Source: Pseudoalteromonas phenolica (GTDB lineage: Bacteria; Pseudomonadota; Gammaproteobacteria; Enterobacterales; Alteromonadaceae). Taken from it: DNA of 64,000 bases. Made by a program: the position numbers and the translations under genes. This document shows positions 57,241-64,000 of this stretch, piece by piece; within the stretch, counting starts at the first letter, position 1; the number at the start of each line of letters is the position of its first letter. The stretch is taken from positions 959,474 through 1,023,473 of the forward strand of contig NZ_CP013188.1 in NCBI RefSeq assembly GCF_001444405.1. The letters run 5' to 3'. The notes under the pieces are model-generated. The model was not told the DNA's origin and made no database searches. It saw only the letters and a list, made by a program, of their open reading frames with translations.

Positions 57241-57262
57241 AAGGTCGCATTGCGACCTTTTT
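57239..57262. terminator. Bidirectional terminator between ppsR and DAHP synthase gene
   Basis: AAGGTCGC (57241-57248), short loop, GCGACCTT (57252-57259), then T run on the plus strand. Overlaps the ppsR stop. Confidence 0.88.
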
Positions 57263-57264
57263 GT

Positions 57265-58614
57265 TTATTTTCTTGCGTCTTTTAATAAATCAGCAACTAG
57301 GAAACCGAGTTCTAATACTTGGTCAGCATTAAGGCGTGGATCACATTGTGTTCTATACCTTTGTGCTAAATCTTCATCTGAAAGACCATAAGCACCACCA
57401 GTACATTCTGTAACGTGTTGACCAGTCATCTCCAAATGAACACCACCTGCATATGAACCTTCTGATTTATGAACAGCAAAGAATTGACTGATTTCACGAA
57501 GAATGTTGTTGAAGCTTCGCGTTTTATATCCTGTTGTTGCTTTCTCAGTATTACCATGCATCGGATCTGATGACCAAATTACCTTGCGACCCTCTTCTTG
57601 CACTTTTCTCACAAGCGCAGGAAGCTTTTCTGGTAAAATATCTGCACCCATTCTGGTTATTAATGTTAAGCGTCCAGGTACGTTTTCTGGATTTAAAGCA
57701 TCAATTAACTTAATTAATTCGTCTGGTTTCATACCTGGACCGACTTTCACGCCGATAGGGTTCTTGATTCCTCTGAAAAATTCTATGTGCGCATGATCGA
57801 GTTGTCTAGTACGTTCACCGATCCACACAAAATGTGATGAACAATCGTACCAATCACCAGTTAAATGGTCTCTTCTAGTAAGTGCTTCTTCATATCCTAA
57901 TAACAATGCTTCGTGTGAAGTATATAGGGATGTTTCTTTTAAGCTTGGTGCTACTGAGGAGTCTATACCACATACTTCCATAAACTGGAGTGCATCTTGT
58001 ATGCGATCCGCTAACTGCTGAAACTTATCTTTAAGAGGATTTGCTGCGACAAAACTCATGTTCCAACGGTTTACTTGATGTAAATCGGCAAGACCGCCCT
58101 GTGCGAATGCTCTAAGCAAGTTCAATGTTGCCGCACTATGATGGTAAGCAGTCATCAATCTATTTGGGTCTGGGATACGCGCTGCTTCAGTAAATTCAAA
58201 ACTATTTACAATATCTCCTCTGTAAGAAGGTAGCGATTTTCCATCAATTGTTTCATAGTCTGAAGATCTTGGTTTTGCGTATTGACCTGCCATTCTAGCA
58301 ATTTTTACTACTGGGCATTTTCCGCCATAAGTAAGTACAACGGCCATCTGAAGGATTGTCTTAAATGTATCTCGAATATTAGCTGCACTAAAGTCAGAAA
58401 AGGACTCTGCACAATCTCCACCTTGTAACAAGAAAGCTTTTCCTTCACATACATCTGCTAAGTTTTTAAATAAGCTTCTTGTCTCTTCTGCAAAAACCAA
58501 AGGTGGCGCTGAGTTTAGCTGTTTTTCTACTTGTTTCAGTTGAGCCTGATCTGGATATTCAGGCTGCTGGACGATTGGTAAGTCTCTCCAGCTATTTGGG
58601 TTCCAGTTTTTCAT
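57265..58614 (-). CDS. Class II 3-deoxy-7-phosphoheptulonate (DAHP) synthase
   Basis: 449 residues of the plant/actinobacterial-type class II family, catalysing the first step of the shikimate pathway from PEP and erythrose 4-phosphate. N-terminus NWNPNSWRDLPIVQQPEYP; metal/PEP site GKAFLLQGGDCAESF (Cys), KIARMAGQYAKPRS, SSHFVWIGERTRQLDHAH and SDPMHGNTEKATTGYKTRSF; allosteric tail ECTGGAYGLSDEDL. PEP comes from neighbouring ppsA, so the genes are metabolically adjacent. It is the last gene before the gene-free terminus region. Confidence 0.94.
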   Translation of the reverse strand: MKNWNPNSWRDLPIVQQPEYPDQAQLKQVEKQLNSAPPLVFAEETRSLFKNLADVCEGKAFLLQGGDCAESFSDFSAANIRDTFKTILQMAVVLTYGGKCPVVKIARMAGQYAKPRSSDYETIDGKSLPSYRGDIVNSFEFTEAARIPDPNRLMTAYHHSAATLNLLRAFAQGGLADLHQVNRWNMSFVAANPLKDKFQQLADRIQDALQFMEVCGIDSSVAPSLKETSLYTSHEALLLGYEEALTRRDHLTGDWYDCSSHFVWIGERTRQLDHAHIEFFRGIKNPIGVKVGPGMKPDELIKLIDALNPENVPGRLTLITRMGADILPEKLPALVRKVQEEGRKVIWSSDPMHGNTEKATTGYKTRSFNNILREISQFFAVHKSEGSYAGGVHLEMTGQHVTECTGGAYGLSDEDLAQRYRTQCDPRLNADQVLELGFLVADLLKDARK

Positions 58615-58695
58615 TCCTCATTCCCATTCTCTAAATTAGAACAAAATAAACTTACAATATTACAGTGTTGACTACAAGCTATATTAAGGGTCATA

Positions 58696-58710
58696 GGAAC
58701 ACAACATACT
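58696..58710 (-). other. Ter site 1 (Tus-binding, predicted)
   Basis: Minus strand reads AGTATGTTGTGTTCC. The first ten bases are identical to positions 5-14 of E. coli TerB (AGTATGTTGT), including G6, whose partner C6 flips into Tus to lock the complex. The last five differ from E. coli (GTTCC for AACTA). The G6 end points right, so leftward-moving forks meet the blocking face. Confidence 0.82.
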
Positions 58711-58806
58711 AATAAATGTTTGGCACGTAAACACTGCTATACGGGAAATATACTGTTTGTCACCTATGTTTAAGTACACATCATAAGATTGAATAACGAG
58801 CCCTCA

Positions 58807-58821
58807 AGAACACATCATACA
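58807..58821 (-). other. Ter site 2 (predicted)
   Basis: Minus strand reads TGTATGATGTGTTCT. Shares G6 and the TATGATGTGTTC core with the other sites; differs at both outer bases. Same orientation, 111 bp from site 1. A degenerate relative lacking G6 lies between them (58774-58787). Confidence 0.72.
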
Positions 58822-59674
58822 ATAATATTGTTTTAGCATTGGCATTGTTGATATGAAGTAATCGAAGAAAAAGCTTTTGTGAATTTTATAACTTATAATA
58901 GTAATTCTATTTATGTCGTTTTTCGGAATCGACAATAGATATCTAATTTACATCACAGCAATAAACAAGATTTAGAAGACTGGGAGTTTTCTAGGGATAT
59001 ATGGTTAAAGTTTTTCAGTTAATCAGCTCAAGTAGTTATAAATTTACATTCTTTTAAAAAAGTTTTGTTTTACAAATTTAAATTTGTCATCTGAGCTAAG
59101 TACTAACAAGATTCGAATTCATAATTTTTAAATTGCTATTCGCATAAATAGTTAAAATAAATTTTAGATCACTATCTTCTTTTACATTTTCTGAAAATGC
59201 TTTGTCTTAGTATCACACTCAATCGTTAGCCTATTTCAACATCTATTAGTTAATTAGTATGTTTATCTTATCTAAGAGATAAACTTTCCTTTTAGAAAAC
59301 TCTGAACATTCATTGTGTAAATTCAACCAATTTATTACAGTACATTCGTGTGTTTTCATACCGCTTCGAGTTAAACAAAAGGTGTAACAGCAACAACAAT
59401 TTATTGAGTCATAATCTTAACTATATATATCTAACCGACATATTTAAGGAAATCTCCGTTCCTTCTGCAAGGAATCAAAACACTTTAGATCTATCCAACT
59501 TAGTGGTAACTTTATTAAACCTTTACTCAAAATTGTTTTGATAAAGGTTGGTAGATTTTATAAATTATTGATTTTCAATAGCTTAAGGTAAAATCGAACT
59601 GAAGTAATCTATTCGCTCTTATCTATTCTAATTTATTACCTTTTATTATGACGAGCGCTCCCCTTTTTAATGTC

Positions 59675-59683
59675 TTATCCACA
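59675..59683 (+). promoter_or_regulatory. DnaA box in Ter region
   Basis: TTATCCACA, the strongest form of the DnaA-box consensus. It lies between the two Ter clusters. In plasmid R1 a single TTATCCACA marks the origin, so a second or alternative origin element here is possible. Confidence 0.55.
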
Positions 59684-60971
59684 CTTACAATGGCAAAAAT
59701 GGAGCAGCTTAAGGAACCATAAAGTTTTACATAACCTTATGTTTCATTAATGAGTTTTTGGCATGTTTGTTATTCACTTAATGTATCTTTTATTAGTGTG
59801 AAGCTTTTAAAAGTTCCTACATCCTTAAACACCATAGTAACTTTATAATTAGTTCGTTGTTTGCATTCGTAATAATAAGTGTGCGGCTCATTTAGTCCTC
59901 CAACTTCGCATCTAAATGCTACGCTAACGTTTCAGCCTAAGTTCTGCACTTATTTTTAATTATTAAATTCTGACGTAGCAGAACACCGAGTGCTTGAAGC
60001 TATGCCTTAAAACATAAATTTAATCCGTTCCACTTAATATTTGTCAATGTAATCATAATTTGAGCGCCATTAGTAAAAAGCTTAAATAAATATGATAGTT
60101 TTGTAGATGTTCAACGATTGCTCTTACAGATTCATTTTCTTTTATTATTATTTGAAAAAATTGATTTTAGTTTTGTTAGTTCACTTAGATAGATGCTATC
60201 TGTTTATTGGATTTCTTATTCAATAAATCCTGTCTGAAGATAATTGCTCTTGTTGTAAATTGGAGTACGTTGTGTTTGATTTAAATTAAGTTATGAATTT
60301 GTGAAATCATGCAAATGGATGTTCTGCAATTTTGATTTCTTAGTTACTTTTCTCTGTAAAATGATTTCGACACAGATAAAATTTTACTAGGTACACTAGG
60401 TTTGTTTCTATTTGTATCCTGAAAAATTAAGTTGTATTAGTTTTAATAGCTAAAAGACATACCTTAACAAAGGCCTAATTTCATAAATATTATTTTGTAA
60501 TTACAGATTTAACGTTTTTCAATGTAAGCTATATTGTAAAATTGATTTCTAATTTAATTTTCGACTTTTTATTTCTTAGCTATATAAGCCCTAAGAATCT
60601 TAGCTTTGAAAATTTTAAATTCCACCTTAAAAAATTTATATCAAAATTTTTTCCTAGATTTCAAATAATGAGAGATATATTGGCTTGATTGCTTATCATT
60701 AACTATCTAACTTTAAAGTTACATGAAAGTTTAGAGTTAGTTCTTAGAAATTAGTCCCGAACGCTTTAATTTTTATTAGTAGTTCGCACAACACTGTATT
60801 AATACTCTATCTACAATTTGAGCGATGAATCGTTTTATTTCTAATTTGAACATTTTAATATCTTTTCTTTTGATAGATAGAGTTTGTTGGTTATTAAAAA
60901 TACTTCTTTCTAATTACTTTTGCAGAGACCTGTCTAATTTTCTTCATCGGTTGATTTAACATAACTTATTT

Positions 60972-60980
60972 TGTGCATAA
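60972..60980 (-). promoter_or_regulatory. DnaA box in Ter region (minus strand)
   Basis: TGTGCATAA on the plus strand, i.e. TTATGCACA on the minus strand, a full match to TTATNCACA. It lies 62 bases left of Ter site 3. Two such boxes in 3 kb of AT-rich DNA is only mildly more than chance. Confidence 0.4.
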
Positions 60981-61041
60981 ATCTATACTTACATGTTTAA
61001 CAATCTGATTGGACAAACAGGTTATTTTTATGGTAATGAGG

Positions 61042-61056
61042 GGAACACATCATACT
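61042..61056 (-). other. Ter site 3 (predicted)
   Basis: Minus strand reads AGTATGATGTGTTCC, identical over 15 bp to site 4. Differs from E. coli Ter positions 5-14 only at position 11 (A for T). The blocking G6 end faces right, toward rep and its origin. Confidence 0.85.
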
Positions 61057-61500
61057 ATAAAAAGTTTATAATAGAGCGAGGTTTAATTATCTTTCTCACA
61101 GACAAAATATCGTGGTTACAGTTAATCACTAAGCTAGCCATATTTATGGTTTCGATTTGCTAAACAAAAATCTTTAGCTCTGGCTAAATTGTATGTGTTA
61201 CAGAAAGTAACTATTTCTTCTCACATGTTTTTATCAACGTTACAAACAAACAGAATTTGTTTGAAGTTGTATACTGAAATTCAAATATCTACACCAAAAA
61301 ATGCATGGTTAATTTAAAAACTGTGTGTTTTCTGATGATTTTCAAAATTTCTAGTGGATATGAATTTGACCAGTTTTTATTCTAGATTTAAGGTTTATAG
61401 TAAATCAATTTTACTTCGAAAATTACTTACTCATCATGTTCACTCTAAGTTTTTGAATATTTATATGTTGCGGTGCTTTAATCTAAAGATTGAACTTAAA

Positions 61501-61529
61501 TTCAAACTCTAGAAAATTTGTGCTAAAAT
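61501..61529 (+). promoter_or_regulatory. Predicted tus promoter
   Basis: An extended -10 (TGCTAAAAT, with hexamer TAAAAT at 61524-61529) lies 17 bases after a weak -35 (TTCAAA, 61501-61506). The predicted start of transcription would fall within Ter site 4, so Tus bound there would block its own promoter. Confidence 0.55.
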
Positions 61530-61532
61530 AAA

Positions 61533-61547
61533 GGAACACATCATACT
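61533..61547 (-). other. Ter site 4 in the tus promoter region
   Basis: Identical 15-mer to site 3 and in the same orientation. It begins 4 bases after the tus -10 and ends 25 bases before the tus ATG. In E. coli TerB likewise lies in the tus promoter and mediates autorepression. It is the first blocking site a leftward fork from the rep origin would meet. Confidence 0.87.
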
Positions 61548-61572
61548 TAAATGAAACTTTTATTGCACTTAA

Positions 61573-62442
61573 ATGAATATAAATTTTTTAATCAAAGCAC
61601 AGTTTGATTTGCTACAAAACCATCTTGAACTGTTCTCAAAAGAACTTGAAACAGCTGATGTCATTGCAGCTAATTATTACGATCTACCTAACTATGAGAA
61701 AGACCAAGAACATACTGCACCTGAGGAAATACTTGTTCATGAAATAACAGGTCAAGAGGCGCTAAAAAAAATTGTTTTTGCTTTTAGCGATTTATTTCTA
61801 AGTAGTGAAAAAAGTGGCAAAGTATTAACACGTCATCCAGGTATTGTTTTAGTAAATGACAAATTCAAGCATCTTCAAAACAGAATCAATTCAATAAATA
61901 TTGAAAAAGCAAAATTTAAAGAACTAATATTAAGTATTCCAAATAACGATGCTCGTTTTGAAGCTGTTCACTCAGCTATACCAAATTTAATTACTTTAGC
62001 AGCATATAGAAAAATTCATTTTGAGTCTGAATCCCCCTATTCTATTCGGTTTTCATGGATGAAGAAGCATGCGACGAAAACACTAACTAAAGACACTGCG
62101 CTAGAAATGCTTGAGCGCTCATCTAAATATTCAAATCCAAGAGCTATCGATCAAGAATCTTGGCTAAAGGCTGTTGAATCTGAAAGAATGAGAGTCGCGA
62201 GTTTAGGCTCAGATTCTAAACTAAGAATAAGAAGGCCAACTAGAGTTACCCCGGAAGTTAATGTACGATTTACAGCAACAAATAGATATCACGTTAGTGG
62301 TGCACTGCCATTTGTTATGTTAAATCCAAATAAAAAATTAAAAGTTGGTAGTCTTCCCAACTATGATTCAAAAGTGAACGATCCAAGGAAAAAAGAGTAT
62401 AATTTTCTGGTTGATAGAATCTATTTAGAAAGAAAAGAGTAA
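61573..62442 (+). CDS. tus: Tus-family replication terminator protein
   Basis: 289 residues against 309 in E. coli Tus. It aligns through most of its length: FEAVHSAIPNLITLAAYRKI against [20 protein letters not shown], and SKLRIRRPTRV against AKLKIKRPVKV. C6-pocket residues F140, H144 and L150 of E. coli are conserved (F129, H133, L139); G149 is Asn here (N138) and I79 is Leu. R198 corresponds to R221. It should bind the Ter sites as a monomer and stop forks from one side. No ribosome site is evident at the ATG. Convergent with rep, six bases between stops. Confidence 0.93.
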   Translation: MNINFLIKAQFDLLQNHLELFSKELETADVIAANYYDLPNYEKDQEHTAPEEILVHEITGQEALKKIVFAFSDLFLSSEKSGKVLTRHPGIVLVNDKFKHLQNRINSINIEKAKFKELILSIPNNDARFEAVHSAIPNLITLAAYRKIHFESESPYSIRFSWMKKHATKTLTKDTALEMLERSSKYSNPRAIDQESWLKAVESERMRVASLGSDSKLRIRRPTRVTPEVNVRFTATNRYHVSGALPFVMLNPNKKLKVGSLPNYDSKVNDPRKKEYNFLVDRIYLERKE

Positions 62443-62458
62443 TTAATTTTACTCTTTT
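62433..62458. terminator. Shared bidirectional terminator of tus and rep
   Basis: AAAAGAGTAA (62433-62442) pairs with TTACTCTTTT (62449-62458) across a TTAATT loop. It contains the stop codons of both convergent genes. It has low GC content but has T runs in both directions. Confidence 0.75.
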
Positions 62459-63663
62459 ACAATTTCTTCTAATACATCTTCATCGATTACTTCAACGGCT
62501 TCAACTAGACGCTTACCACCTTGAATTTCAATGCGTTTGTTTTGTTTATTTAATGTTAAAATCTCATCACAAAACTCTTCTGAAGGATGCATTTCATAAA
62601 CATAATCAATGATTTTGCCCGTCTTATCATCCTTAACATTGGTTATATCATATTCAGAAATAGCGCCTTTTTCTATCAAATCTTTCATAGTGGTGGTCAT
62701 ATCACGGCGTAATGCTTTCAATTTATTTTCAGTAATTTCATCAGTAGAGTAAATTGAACCATACTTTTCCATAATTGATAGCAGTCTAAAGTGGTAGGTC
62801 TTGCCTGGCGCTGCATATCTCCACAAATGATAAAGACGGAGCATCATCCATCTAGATAAACCACGTTTTAACTCTTGTGCCCTGTTGAAATAATAACCTT
62901 TATACTCTAAGTTATCGATCATGTTGTGTACAAAAGCGTTTAAACAAGCAACACATTTAACATTTCCGCCTTGACCTTTTTTTCCACTAAAATGAAGTGA
63001 TGAGAGGAAATTCATATTGGATTCGTAGAAAGAATCATCAATATCTGTGTTTTTTGTGTCTGTTGCTGAGTATTTAAATGATAATTTTGAGCCTTGAAGT
63101 GCTTCCAATGATTCTTTTATCTGAGGATAAGGCATCGATTGACCAACAGCTTTTAGCTCTTGAGCCAATTCATTCATCGAAAAAATAACAGCATATTGAA
63201 TACCGGACTTAAAATTAATTTTTACGATTTTACCTTTTGAAGCAAGCCGTATTAACGCTCTTTCTACTTTTTCTTCTCTGTCTGAAGGCCAAACTAAGCA
63301 CTCAACTTCTTCACCATCAAGTTTTGTACTGACAACTGCCGGCGTAATTTTAATCTCGCCTTCATAAAGAATGCCGTCGACTTTTTCGGAAATCCGCCGT
63401 GTAATAATGGTTTTTTTAGGCGCCTCTTCAAGAGGTAGTTTTTTGTGACCTGAGCGAACGAACCTGCCCCAAAGATCATAATGATTGAAGGTATTTGAAT
63501 ATGCTCGTAACTCATGTGCTGCACTATCAAGTGTAATACGAACATCTTTGTTATCTGTAAATAGCGCTAAATTTTCATTGTCAGTTGCACTTTCTACTCC
63601 ATGAATTTGCCCACGCAATGAATCAGGTAGATTATCTACTGAGATGTTCACCTTTCGGCTCAT
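62449..63663 (-). CDS. Replication initiator protein (iteron-type Rep)
   Basis: About 404 residues. A start at 63663 is preferred because GGAA lies 8 bases before it and the protein begins MSRKVNISVDNLPDSL; an ATG at 63690 adds 9 residues but has no ribosome site. Two winged-helix-like domains are suggested: VERALIRLASKGKIVKINFK, and GLSRWMMLRLYHLWRYAAPG followed by ALRRDMTTTMKDLIEKGAIS, the latter recalling Rep_3-type plasmid initiators. It is not RctB of Vibrio. Iterons and DnaA boxes directly upstream support the role. An acidic C-terminal tail is present. Exact family unsettled. Confidence 0.78.
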   Translation of the reverse strand: MSRKVNISVDNLPDSLRGQIHGVESATDNENLALFTDNKDVRITLDSAAHELRAYSNTFNHYDLWGRFVRSGHKKLPLEEAPKKTIITRRISEKVDGILYEGEIKITPAVVSTKLDGEEVECLVWPSDREEKVERALIRLASKGKIVKINFKSGIQYAVIFSMNELAQELKAVGQSMPYPQIKESLEALQGSKLSFKYSATDTKNTDIDDSFYESNMNFLSSLHFSGKKGQGGNVKCVACLNAFVHNMIDNLEYKGYYFNRAQELKRGLSRWMMLRLYHLWRYAAPGKTYHFRLLSIMEKYGSIYSTDEITENKLKALRRDMTTTMKDLIEKGAISEYDITNVKDDKTGKIIDYVYEMHPSEEFCDEILTLNKQNKRIEIQGGKRLVEAVEVIDEDVLEEIVKE

Positions 63664-63730
63664 TATTTTATTTCCAAATTTCGACGACATGCTATAACAA
63701 CATATTCCACAGCAAAAGTTAATAATTAAT

Positions 63731-63748
63731 GTTAGTAAAAAATTGATC
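63731..63748 (-). repeat. Iteron 1
   Basis: Minus strand GATCAATTTTTTACTAAC. Fits the pattern (G/A)ATCA, three A/T bases, TTTTACTAA, then C or G, shared by iterons 2 and 3 in exact register. Contains a Dam (GATC) site. Opposite orientation to iterons 2 and 3. Confidence 0.75.
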
Positions 63749-63767
63749 TGAAGCTGATTTTTATTGA

Positions 63768-63785
63768 GATCATTATTTTACTAAG
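63768..63785 (+). repeat. Iteron 2
   Basis: GATCATTATTTTACTAAG, same 18-bp pattern with GATC. It lies 28 bp before iteron 3 (start to start), nearly three helical turns. Confidence 0.77.
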
Positions 63786-63795
63786 TGATTGTTCA

Positions 63796-63813
63796 AATCA
63801 AAATTTTACTAAC
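63796..63813 (+). repeat. Iteron 3
   Basis: AATCAAAATTTTACTAAC, same pattern except AATC for GATC. Likely Rep binding site within the origin. Confidence 0.75.
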
Positions 63814-63871
63814 TCAGACTGCCAAATATTACTATTTATTAAGTATTAATTGAATGTTTTCATGATTCAGC

Positions 63872-63880
63872 TGTGTATAA
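63872..63880 (-). promoter_or_regulatory. DnaA box in origin region
   Basis: TGTGTATAA on the plus strand, i.e. TTATACACA, a full match to TTATNCACA. A second copy lies 94 bp away in the same orientation. Confidence 0.68.
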
Positions 63881-63894
63881 CTCATTTTTAATTG

Positions 63895-63935
63895 ATAAAG
63901 ATCTGATCTGTACTAGGAATAGATCAGATCTTTAT
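63895..63935. repeat. 15-bp perfect inverted repeat with four GATC sites
   Basis: ATAAAGATCTGATCT (63895-63909) and AGATCAGATCTTTAT (63921-63935) are exact reverse complements separated by 11 bases. Each arm has two GATC sites. It could be a Rep or partition-type operator in the origin, or a terminator for a leftward gene beyond the edge (T-rich flank on each side). Confidence 0.7.
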
Positions 63936-63965
63936 TAAGTAATTCATTACAGTCATGATGTCGTG

Positions 63966-63974
63966 TGTGTATAA
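63966..63974 (-). promoter_or_regulatory. Second DnaA box in origin region
   Basis: TGTGTATAA again (TTATACACA on the minus strand). Together with the copy at 63872 it gives two perfect boxes in about 100 bp, well above chance. Confidence 0.68.
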
Positions 63975-63988
63975 GTAGCTGATATAAC

Positions 63989-64000
63989 TTAGTAAAAAGT
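63989..64000 (-). repeat. Iteron 4, cut by the window edge
   Basis: Minus strand ACTTTTTACTAA: the TTTTACTAA core plus three bases; its ATCA half lies beyond 64000. If the iteron model is right, the next plus-strand bases should read TGAT followed by C or T. Confidence 0.6.

Larger units (their letters stand above)
58615..61572. other. Gene-free, AT-rich Ter region (about 3 kb)
   Basis: No credible gene was found here: the longest frame (59350-59541) has poor composition and no ribosome site. It contains four Ter-like sites in two clusters (58.7-58.8 kb and 61.04-61.55 kb), two perfect DnaA-box matches between the clusters, and the tus promoter. The plus strand is markedly T-rich (for example 60121-60360: T 113, A 65, G 37, C 25). 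Such a long empty stretch is exceptional in this gene-dense window. Confidence 0.8.
63691..64000. other. Origin-like region upstream of rep (chromid ori, predicted; continues past edge)
   Basis: 310 AT-rich bases without a gene hold three 18-bp iterons, a fourth partial one, two perfect DnaA boxes, a 15-bp inverted repeat and six GATC sites. This combination beside an initiator gene is typical of iteron-controlled origins, and GATC inside iterons recalls methylation-controlled chromosome II origins of Vibrio. The right boundary is outside the window. Confidence 0.75.

Noticed and set aside
1..58614. Gene-strand bias as support for rightward replication.
   Set aside because: Genes are split about evenly between strands, and the his operon is opposite to the predicted fork, so there is no usable bias.
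58774..58787. GTACACATCATAAG, a relative of the Ter motif between sites 1 and 2.
   Set aside because: The lock base G6 is changed to T on the minus strand, so a blocked, locked complex is not expected. Probably a decayed site.
59350..59541. 63-codon ORF in the gene-free region.
   Set aside because: No ribosome site, composition like the surrounding AT-rich DNA, no recognisable protein pattern.
60121..60660. Strand composition skew as evidence for fork direction in the Ter region.
   Set aside because: T exceeds A throughout the parts I counted, but G versus C changes sign (60121-60360: G 37, C 25; 60541-60660: G 8, C 17). Not usable at this scale.
63692..63706. Minus-strand AATATGTTGTTATAG just upstream of rep resembles the E. 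coli Ter core.
   Set aside because: G6 is A, and the distal half matches neither the local nor the E. coli Ter. Could still be a weak Tus operator, but support is thin.

Overview
The window looks like part of the second replicon (chromid) of a marine gammaproteobacterium of the Pseudoalteromonas/Alteromonadales type. The DNA is AT-rich, and most genes have close relatives in Shewanella, Pseudoalteromonas and Vibrio: HisIE and bifunctional HisB, YcgL beside MinCDE, a TtpC/TonB2 system, YdiJ, PpsA/PpsR and class II DAHP synthase. No rRNA or tRNA genes, insertion sequences or CRISPR arrays were seen. Organism and replicon are inferred from gene content only.

Layout. 1-5.3 kb (minus): an edge-truncated gene, a DUF3192 protein, and dgc-ppnN-xni. 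5.4-7.2 kb: an M61 peptidase. 7.4-14.7 kb (minus): a complete his operon (hisG-D-C-B-H-A-F-IE) behind a leader peptide with five consecutive His codons and an attenuator. 14.8-23.1 kb: a small Lys-rich protein, yoaA, tsaB, alkaline phosphatase, an alpha/beta hydrolase, fadD and rnd. 23.1-26.4 kb: minCDE, ycgL and a lytic transglycosylase. 26.4-37.3 kb: a GbsR-type regulator, a Na/Pi transporter, two orphan sensor kinases, a DUF885 lipoprotein, YcgN and a chemoreceptor. 37.5-47.2 kb: a TonB2 energy-transduction operon followed by a beta-helix lipoprotein and a TonB-dependent receptor. 47.4-58.6 kb: asd, DUF4240, a dif-like Xer site, a tyrosine recombinase, ydiJ, ppsA/ppsR and class II DAHP synthase. 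58.6-61.6 kb: about 3 kb without genes. 61.6-64 kb: a Tus homologue converging on a replication initiator gene, then an origin-like region at the right edge.

The most striking part is the right end. The 289-residue protein at 61,573-62,442 is recognisable as Tus, the replication-terminator protein. Four copies of a 15-bp motif in the gene-free DNA (58.7, 58.8, 61.04 and 61.53 kb) match the core of E. coli Ter, including the G of the C6 lock, and all face the same way. The copy nearest tus lies between its promoter and its start codon. Upstream of rep are 18-bp iterons carrying GATC or AATC, perfect DnaA boxes and clustered GATC sites. By the known polarity of Tus-Ter, a leftward fork from this origin would be stopped within about 2-5 kb, while a rightward fork would circle the replicon and pass the sites from their permissive side. 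The locus therefore reads as a device enforcing unidirectional replication, with origin and terminus side by side. A dif-like site at 49.1 kb, 25/28 to the gammaproteobacterial consensus, fits a terminus domain here. Unidirectional chromid replication with a terminus near the origin has, as I recall, been reported in Pseudoalteromonas. The site sequences, the tus promoter arrangement and the recombinase beside dif are read from this sequence.
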